Shown in pieces: positions 1 through 4,487 of a stretch of DNA of 6,101 nt. Source of the stretch: CAIXMG01 sp964550225 (GTDB lineage Bacteria > Patescibacteriota > Minisyncoccia > Phycocordibacterales > UBA1006). Position numbers and translations under genes: made by a program. Each line of letters begins with the position of its first letter. Within the stretch, counting starts at the first letter, position 1. The notes beneath the pieces are model-generated. The model saw only the letters and a program-made list of their open reading frames with translations, did no database searches and was not told the DNA's origin. The stretch is from the NCBI GenBank assembly GCA_964550225.1, contig CAZJXT010000033.1, positions 1-6,101 of the forward strand, read 5' to 3'.

Positions 1-8
1 TAATTTAC

Positions 9-37
9 AAAAAAAACACCTTGCGGTGTTTTTTTTT
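9..37 (-). terminator. Intrinsic terminator of the histidine kinase gene
   Basis: A near-perfect palindrome: a run of A, then CACC, loop TTGC, then GGTG and a run of nine T. Read on the minus strand it is a CACC/GGTG stem with a 4-nt loop, extended by A:U pairs and ending in a U tract. It lies 10 nt past the TAG at 47-49, which is the stop the kinase frame would use if its TGA were read through. Because it is symmetric it may also stop transcription entering on the plus strand. Confidence 0.85.
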
Positions 38-46
38 GTCTTAAAA

Positions 47-82
47 CTAGAGAATAGGTAATTCAACAAAGAACGTACTTCA
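47..82 (-). other. In-frame continuation of the kinase beyond TGA (STFFVELPIL, then TAG)
   Basis: After GVGK the frame reads TGA (80-82), then Ser-Thr-Phe-Phe-Val-Glu-Leu-Pro-Ile-Leu, then TAG (47-49). Histidine kinase ATPase domains usually end in a strand of the form GxGSTFxxELP, so the TGA stands exactly where glycine is expected and the following ten codons are the missing end of the domain. With the TGA read as glycine the protein would have 554 residues and stop 10 nt before the terminator. The match is seen directly. Whether UGA is translated, or is a recent GGA-to-TGA mutation or sequencing error, cannot be decided here. Confidence 0.85.
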
Positions 83-1711
83 CTTTCCAACCCCTTTTGA
101 TGTTACCCCAACCGTACCTTGGTGCATTTCAACAATTTTTTTAGCTAAATACAATCCTAGCCCCGATCCTCCTTGAGATGCTTTTCCGGCAACCCCTCGT
201 GTAAATTTATAAAATAATTTACCAAGTTCTTCTGGAGAAATTCCTGGACCTGTATCCGTAATCTCAATACGTGCTTGATTATTTTTTTTAGTAAACGAAA
301 CAGTTACGCTTCCTGTCGCAGTATACTTAATAGCGTTATCAATCATGTTTACAATCACTTGACGTAATTTTGTTTGATCTCCATGTATCATACATGGAAC
401 AACATCGCCTATGAGTTTCAATGTAAGATTTTTCTTTTGTGCAGCCATCTTGAACTCTTCGGTAATACGAGCCGTCATGTCATACATATCAAAATCCTCT
501 GATTTCATAACAAGTCCACCTTGTTCAATTTTAGAAATATCTAGCAAATCATTTACGGTACTAATCAAATCATCTGTAGTTGCTGCAAGATGAGAAACAA
601 TTTTCACAGAATCTGCATCAGCATGTTTATCAATGAGTGTTTCAGTGACTGCATTCAGCCCCCATTTAATCGAGGTCAATGGACTGCGTAATTGATGTGT
701 CGCAAATGAGAGAAATTCATTTTTTGTCGCATCAAGATCTTTGAGTTTTGTGTTTACTTGTTCAAGTTCAGCTTTTACTTGCTCGAGACGATTTCGTTCT
801 TCTATTTCTCGACGAACACTTTTAATAAGAAGCGACCCAAGAATAATCATAAGAATTCCCGTAATGACTACAACCCAATGAATAACACTCAAATTATTTA
901 CAAAAAGCAATGCTAAAATAAATGCGAGCAGTGTATACACGAGTGCTTGTACCCCAAGAAGACGCAGATGAAGTATTTTATATTTCACCGTTAAGTACAA
1001 CATTACACCAACAAACAAAATCATTCCTATAGGACCTACGAGATTCACACTGTATTGCTGTGTAATTTCTCCATAAATGTTTGCTCCTGAAAAAAAGGCA
1101 ATAAATGTCATCAATCCTAGGGTAAACCATGCTATTTGAAAACGATTTTGAATATCTGTTGTTTTTTTGAACGAAATCATCCCAATGATTCCTATCCAAA
1201 TAAATGCAATAATCTCAAATCCATAAATACCATACCATAGCTGCCCAATTACCCCCTCACAATTAACGAAATCATACGTACTAATATTTATAGATGCCGG
1301 GAGACTGATTACCGTTACAAGCCCTAAGATACTTAGTATTATTTGTGGAGTCTTAGGAAGTGCTACTGTTTTACGAACATACGCATACATGAGCAAAACC
1401 GCAAAAATAATAATTCCCATTTCAAAAAATGCTGTAGCTTGCCAACTTCTATAAATGAGCATGTGGGAAACAGCGGTCCATTGAACCAGTACATTTATAA
1501 TCCACAAAATAAAAGCTACTGCCAATCCAAAAAATAATTTACTGAACGTCGAAGCTTTTTCGCTCATGAGAATAATCATTGCAAAAAAACCAACAATGAG
1601 AATGATGGGAATATATGCATAAAACAACAATGGTGGTGCAATCGTCAGATCAAACATTCCTAAAAAATTAGGAACAGAATCTGCGCACCATGTAAGAAGT
1701 TGCGAATTCAT
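80..1711 (-). CDS. Membrane-bound sensor histidine kinase (ends at an in-frame TGA)
   Basis: A sensor kinase that autophosphorylates on histidine and passes the phosphate to a response regulator; it should sit in the cytoplasmic membrane. Residues 28-297 hold about nine hydrophobic segments (roughly 28-50, 57-80, 93-112, 122-142, 158-180, 193-212, 222-243, 252-272, 276-297), resembling the 7TM sensor region found on some kinases, so the signal may be sensed in or near the membrane. A charged, probably coiled-coil linker (298-330) leads to the dimerisation and phosphoacceptor domain with FATHQLRSPLTS (His339). The ATPase domain has the N box NMIDNAIKY (455-463), G1 box DTGPG (486-490), F box FYKF (500-503) and G2 box GGSGLGL (514-520), so all catalytic motifs are intact. 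The start MNSQ fits a promoter about 40 nt upstream; no clear Shine-Dalgarno is seen. Oddity: the protein stops at GVGK, just before the last conserved beta strand, which is encoded in frame after the TGA (80-82). The ligand and cognate regulator are unknown. Confidence 0.93.
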   Translation of the reverse strand: MNSQLLTWCADSVPNFLGMFDLTIAPPLLFYAYIPIILIVGFFAMIILMSEKASTFSKLFFGLAVAFILWIINVLVQWTAVSHMLIYRSWQATAFFEMGIIIFAVLLMYAYVRKTVALPKTPQIILSILGLVTVISLPASINISTYDFVNCEGVIGQLWYGIYGFEIIAFIWIGIIGMISFKKTTDIQNRFQIAWFTLGLMTFIAFFSGANIYGEITQQYSVNLVGPIGMILFVGVMLYLTVKYKILHLRLLGVQALVYTLLAFILALLFVNNLSVIHWVVVITGILMIILGSLLIKSVRREIEERNRLEQVKAELEQVNTKLKDLDATKNEFLSFATHQLRSPLTSIKWGLNAVTETLIDKHADADSVKIVSHLAATTDDLISTVNDLLDISKIEQGGLVMKSEDFDMYDMTARITEEFKMAAQKKNLTLKLIGDVVPCMIHGDQTKLRQVIVNMIDNAIKYTATGSVTVSFTKKNNQARIEITDTGPGISPEELGKLFYKFTRGVAGKASQGGSGLGLYLAKKIVEMHQGTVGVTSKGVGK

Positions 1712-1716
1712 ATCTT

Positions 1717-1745
1717 TTGACGTAAATGAAAATAAAAGTTACAGT
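1717..1745 (+). promoter_or_regulatory. Possible sigma70-type promoter of the PurD-like gene
   Basis: TTGACG (1717-1722), a 17-nt spacer and TACAGT (1740-1745) on the plus strand. The -35 is one base off consensus; the -10 keeps the key TA and final T but is otherwise weak. The start would fall near 1752, only a few bases before the ATG at 1756, so the transcript would be leaderless or nearly so, as proposed for the receiver gene at 4091. It would rule out the upstream ATG at 1726 as the main start. Confidence 0.4.
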
Positions 1746-1748
1746 AAC
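1738..1748. promoter_or_regulatory. Palindrome GTTACAGTAAC between divergent promoters, candidate operator
   Basis: A perfect 5-1-5 inverted repeat (GTTAC A GTAAC). It covers the proposed -10 box of the plus-strand promoter and the proposed start site of the minus-strand kinase promoter. A dimeric regulator bound here could block both genes. No regulator gene with a DNA-binding domain is present in the window. A palindrome this short can arise by chance in AT-rich DNA; its placement is what makes it worth listing. Confidence 0.3.
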
Positions 1749-1777
1749 AGTATATATGAGAATACTTTTCATTTCAA
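1749..1777 (-). promoter_or_regulatory. Sigma70-type promoter of the histidine kinase
   Basis: On the minus strand a -35 box TTGAAA (1772-1777) and a -10 box TATACT (1749-1754) are separated by exactly 17 nt. Transcription should start near 1742, giving a leader of about 30 nt before the kinase ATG at 1711. The -35 box lies inside the start of the divergent ATP-grasp gene. Both hexamers are one base off consensus. It is supported by sequence only. Confidence 0.6.
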
Positions 1778-3087
1778 ATGATTTAATTGCAGGAAACCTT
1801 GCTTTGATATTACAACGAGAAGGTCATGATGTTCGTTTGTATATTGATGATACAGACCGTCGAGATAATTTTATTAATTTAATTCATCAAACAAACGATT
1901 GGCGATCTGAACTTGATTGGGTTGGAACAGATGGATTGATTGTTTTTGACGATGTAGGATATGGAGAAATTCAAGACAATCTAAGACTTCAAGGATTTCA
2001 AGTCGTTGGAGGAAGTCTCATTGGAGATCGACTTGAACAAGACCGTGTCTTTGGTCATGATATTTTTAAATCAGTAGGAATGACAACGGTACCTCTCTAT
2101 GATTTTAAAAATAGTGCAGAAGCATTATCATTTGTACGTGAGCATCCTGGAATGTGGGTAATTAAGCAAAACAATCATCATTATTCTAAAATATTAAATT
2201 ATGTTGGACAGTTTGCAGATGGTCGTGATGTTATTGACATGTTGGAACAATATGCAAAACATCCAGATCATTCACGAGAAAAAATAACACTTCAGGAACG
2301 CATTCATGGAATTGAAATTGGTATTGGGAGATATTTTAACGGACATGATTGGGTGGGTCCTATTGAATATAACTTAGAACACCCTCATTTCTTTCCAGGA
2401 AACATTGGACCATTAACGAGCGAAATGGGAACGGTTGCCTGGTATGATGACAACGAACATGGAAAACTCTATCGCGAAACATTATCACGCATGCGTGATT
2501 TATTACGAGATGCTCATTTTCATGGAGATTTTGAAATTAATTGTATTGTAAATGAAACCGGCGCATACCCTCTCGAGGCAACTTCTCGTTTTGGATCTCC
2601 TATTGTTCACCTGCACAGTGAAATTCATACTTCTCCTTGGGGAGAATTTCTCCTCGCGATTGCCCAAGGAAAATCCTACAACCTGCAGTGGAAAAAAGGT
2701 TTTGGTATTGTTACTGTGTTAGCAGTTCCCCCTTTCCCTTATGCAAGTGCTGAAACGAACGATGGTATTTTAAAAGGAACTCCTATTTATGTTGATGATG
2801 TAACCAGTGAAGAATGGAATCATATTCACTTGGAAGAAGTCGCTTTTTCAAAAGAACATAATCGTTACTATATTTCAGATACTCGAGGATATGTGATGTA
2901 TATTACAGCCCTCGGAAAAACTATTTCCGAAGCTCAGAAAAAATCTCATGCACTCATTCAGAAAATTATTTTTCCGAAGAAAATGTACCGCAATGATATC
3001 GGGTCTCAATTCGAACGTTATGATTTTGATACATTACAACGTTGGGGATGGATACAAAAAACCAACTCTTTTCTGAGCTGGCTTTAA
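1756..3087 (+). CDS. PurD-like ATP-grasp ligase (phosphoribosylamine-glycine ligase family)
   Basis: A 443-residue protein with the fold order of PurD, which joins glycine to phosphoribosylamine using ATP in purine synthesis. Residues 1-90 look like a nucleotide-fold N-terminal domain (MRILFISND start). Residues 91-113 (DRLEQDRVFG...GMTTVP) match the lead-in to the ATP-grasp domain. The likely ATP-binding lysine is K137 in WVIKQN. Residues 177-190 (ITLQERIHGIEIGI) and 214-225 (PGNIGPLTSEMG) correspond to PurD core motifs, and PLEATSRFGSP (272-282) carries the metal-binding glutamate and Arg-Phe-Gly motif. The C-terminal domain has GYVMYITALG (378-387) and YRNDIG (411-416), both typical of PurD. 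Differences: the usual N-terminal GxGGREHA-type motif is missing and no other purine gene is nearby, so the substrate may differ. I chose ATG 1756 because MRILFIS is a natural start and the preceding ten residues (KIKVTVTVY) look like translated promoter; ATG 1726 is the alternative. The 3' end overlaps the transporter gene by 4 nt. Confidence 0.8.
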   Translation: MRILFISNDLIAGNLALILQREGHDVRLYIDDTDRRDNFINLIHQTNDWRSELDWVGTDGLIVFDDVGYGEIQDNLRLQGFQVVGGSLIGDRLEQDRVFGHDIFKSVGMTTVPLYDFKNSAEALSFVREHPGMWVIKQNNHHYSKILNYVGQFADGRDVIDMLEQYAKHPDHSREKITLQERIHGIEIGIGRYFNGHDWVGPIEYNLEHPHFFPGNIGPLTSEMGTVAWYDDNEHGKLYRETLSRMRDLLRDAHFHGDFEINCIVNETGAYPLEATSRFGSPIVHLHSEIHTSPWGEFLLAIAQGKSYNLQWKKGFGIVTVLAVPPFPYASAETNDGILKGTPIYVDDVTSEEWNHIHLEEVAFSKEHNRYYISDTRGYVMYITALGKTISEAQKKSHALIQKIIFPKKMYRNDIGSQFERYDFDTLQRWGWIQKTNSFLSWL

Positions 3088-3998
3088 AAAATAAGTACTC
3101 CTGCAATGACCATACAGATAATTGCAATAATTCTCATGATCACCACCTTGCGTGGTGATTGTTCGTAAGGAATAATTTTAAAATAAATTAAAATCATTCC
3201 TATAATTAATACAAATAATGGCTGCAAGGCACCAATGGAATAAACCATATGTAACGGTGCGTGGAAACTTGCATACAGCACGAGTAAGAGCCCCGTAAGA
3301 TTACAAAGCTCGTTGATCGTAGAGAGTGCGATAACGCTTTTTTTATTCTCACGCATCATTTGAAAAAACTCTTTCCGCTGACGATTGAATAACAAAAGAC
3401 CAAGACCTGTTACGAGAACCCCGAGTTGTACCCAAACCATCCCCACCCAAAAAGAAACACTATCTATTGCGGCGTATTTATACAACACGCTCGCAATTGC
3501 AACAATTCCAGCCGAAATAATCATGTACATCACTGGTTTAATTTTTAATACCCCCTGAGATGACCAATCATATGACAGAATACCTGCACCAGCAGCTGCA
3601 AAAGCAATCCCTATCCAAGAAATCAGTGGAATTATTTCTTTGAGGAACATTGCTGATAAGAGAGCGATTAAAACAGGAACCATTTGAAACCATGATGCAA
3701 TAGATGCTACATGATCAAGTGAAAGAGCTTTCAGATAAAAATAGATCCAAATAATTTCTAGAAATCCTGAAAAAATAAGGATTACTAATTGTAATGTTGG
3801 AATCATTAACGAAGATCCTGTGATACTAACAATAATCAATGCAAGTGCGAGCGAGCATGCTCCAAAGAGACTTGAAAAAATAACAAGTCCCCAATGAGAC
3901 GCTGTCTTTTCGACTAACATTTGATCGGTATGATTTACAATAGCAAATAACAGAGGTGCAATTATTGCCGCACCTAATGCAATGAGTGAAAATTCCAT
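3084..3998 (-). CDS. EamA/DMT-superfamily 10-TM transporter
   Basis: A 304-residue, very hydrophobic membrane protein with about ten transmembrane segments (roughly 4-22, 36-58, 67-88, 97-115, 124-141, 154-173, 180-200, 230-251, 259-281, 287-304), the layout of drug/metabolite transporters built from two EamA repeats (1-141 and 150-304). The stretch SWFQMVPVLIALLSAMFLKE (102-121) followed by a Gly/Ala-rich helix is the usual end of the first repeat, and SIGALQPLFVLIIGM (254-268) is its counterpart in the second. Family members move small metabolites or amino acids, often outward; the substrate cannot be read from sequence. An in-frame ATG at 4085 would add 29 polar residues and run into the divergent promoter, so the start MEFSLIALG at 3998 is preferred. 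No clear Shine-Dalgarno precedes it. Its TAA overlaps the TAA of the PurD-like gene. Confidence 0.88.
   Translation of the reverse strand: MEFSLIALGAAIIAPLLFAIVNHTDQMLVEKTASHWGLVIFSSLFGACSLALALIIVSITGSSLMIPTLQLVILIFSGFLEIIWIYFYLKALSLDHVASIASWFQMVPVLIALLSAMFLKEIIPLISWIGIAFAAAGAGILSYDWSSQGVLKIKPVMYMIISAGIVAIASVLYKYAAIDSVSFWVGMVWVQLGVLVTGLGLLLFNRQRKEFFQMMRENKKSVIALSTINELCNLTGLLLVLYASFHAPLHMVYSIGALQPLFVLIIGMILIYFKIIPYEQSPRKVVIMRIIAIICMVIAGVLIF
3139..3159. other. Strong hairpin inside the transporter 3' coding end
   Basis: ATCACCAC (3139-3146), loop CTTGC, GTGGTGAT (3152-3159): a perfect 8-bp stem with a 5-nt loop. It lies about 50 nt past the stop of the plus-strand PurD-like gene, which has no other visible terminator, so it could weakly stop or stabilise that transcript. 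It lacks a U tract on either strand, so it is not a classic intrinsic terminator. The core CACCTTGCG also occurs in the terminator at 9-37. Confidence 0.35.
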
Positions 3999-4019
3999 AT
4001 TTTTTCTATTTAGAGAAAC

Positions 4020-4040
4020 ATAATAATTTTTTAATGTCAA
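4020..4040 (-). promoter_or_regulatory. Possible promoter elements of the transporter gene
   Basis: On the minus strand there is a consensus -35 hexamer TTGACA (4035-4040). The best -10-like sequence, TATTAT (4020-4025), is only 9 nt away, while at 17 nt the sequence is TTCTCT (4012-4017), a poor -10. One of these may be used, but no well-spaced pair is present. The site lies between the divergent transporter and receiver genes, where a promoter for the transporter is expected. Confidence 0.25.
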
Positions 4041-4051
4041 TATTCTCCCGA

Positions 4052-4080
4052 TTGAAACCTTTCTGCATATTAGATATAAT
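4052..4080 (+). promoter_or_regulatory. Near-consensus sigma70 promoter of the receiver gene
   Basis: TTGAAA (4052-4057), a 17-nt spacer and a perfect TATAAT (4075-4080). The start should fall about 4086-4088, and the ATG is at 4091, so the mRNA would have a leader of only 3-5 nt or none. This fixes the receiver start at 4091 and excludes longer readings from upstream ATGs. It suggests strong, constitutive transcription with leaderless translation. Confidence 0.75.
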
Positions 4081-4090
4081 ATCACTATCT

Positions 4091-4456
4091 ATGAAACACA
4101 CAATTTGCATTGTAGAAGATGATGATTTCCTACGCAGTCTCGCAGTAACAAAACTTGAGAAAGAAGGCTTCACGGTATTTACCGCAGCAAATGGAGAAGA
4201 TGGATTAAAAATTGTCCAAGAAAAAATTCCTCATTTGCTTATTCTAGACCTGATGCTTCCTTTGAAATCAGGGTTTGATATTTTAGAAACTCTCAAGAAA
4301 GATACTGCAACAAAAAATATTAAAGTTATTGTTTTCTCAAACCTTGGGGAAGAATCTGATATTAAAAAATGTCTTGCCCTTGGAGCAAGTGACTATCTCA
4401 TCAAGGCAAACTTTACTCTTGATGAGTTAGTTGAGAAGATTAAAGGATTATTATAA
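4091..4456 (+). CDS. Single-domain response regulator (CheY-like receiver)
   Basis: A 121-residue protein that consists of one receiver domain and nothing else. It has the acidic pocket E9-D10-D11 in IVEDDD, the phosphoacceptor Asp53 in LLILDLMLP, the switch Ser83 in VIVFSN and the conserved Lys105 in YLIKA. All residues needed for phosphorylation and switching are present. With no output domain it should act by binding a partner or as a phosphate shuttle in a relay, in the cytoplasm. The closest kinase is the membrane kinase 2.4 kb away on the other strand; partnership is possible but unproven. The start at 4091 is set by the promoter directly upstream. An in-frame ATG at 3986 would add 35 residues unlike any receiver and would run through the promoter. 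It converges on the fibre gene, with a terminator between them. Confidence 0.93.
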   Translation: MKHTICIVEDDDFLRSLAVTKLEKEGFTVFTAANGEDGLKIVQEKIPHLLILDLMLPLKSGFDILETLKKDTATKNIKVIVFSNLGEESDIKKCLALGASDYLIKANFTLDELVEKIKGLL

Positions 4457-4487
4457 TAAAAAAACCACCTCTTAGGGTGTTTTTTTA
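4457..4487. terminator. Short terminator between convergent receiver and fibre genes
   Basis: A run of A, CACC (4466-4469), loop TCTTAG, GGTG (4476-4479) and a run of T. The stem is only 4 GC-rich pairs plus A:U pairs with one bulged C, but it is flanked by A and T tracts, so it can work as a U-tailed terminator in both directions. It has the same CACC...GGTG design as the terminator at 9-37. It ends within the stop codon of the fibre gene. Confidence 0.7.

Noticed and set aside
411..593. Plus-strand 60-residue frame opposite the kinase
   Set aside because: It is antisense to the conserved kinase core, with no domain and no promoter or ribosome site; a shadow of the kinase gene.
978..1199. 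Minus-strand 73-residue frame in another phase of the kinase gene
   Set aside because: It overlaps the intact kinase frame on the same strand, and no frameshift is needed there.
1343..1537. Plus-strand 64-residue frame opposite the kinase membrane region
   Set aside because: Its composition reflects the reverse of hydrophobic codons; no recognisable motif or start signals.
3999..4085. Longer transporter starting at 4085
   Set aside because: The added 29 residues are polar and unlike the family; they overlap the receiver promoter. MEFSLIALG at 3998 begins directly before the first membrane helix.
3986..4090. Longer receiver protein starting at 3986
   Set aside because: The extra 35 residues do not resemble a receiver, overlap the divergent transporter start and run through a near-consensus promoter.
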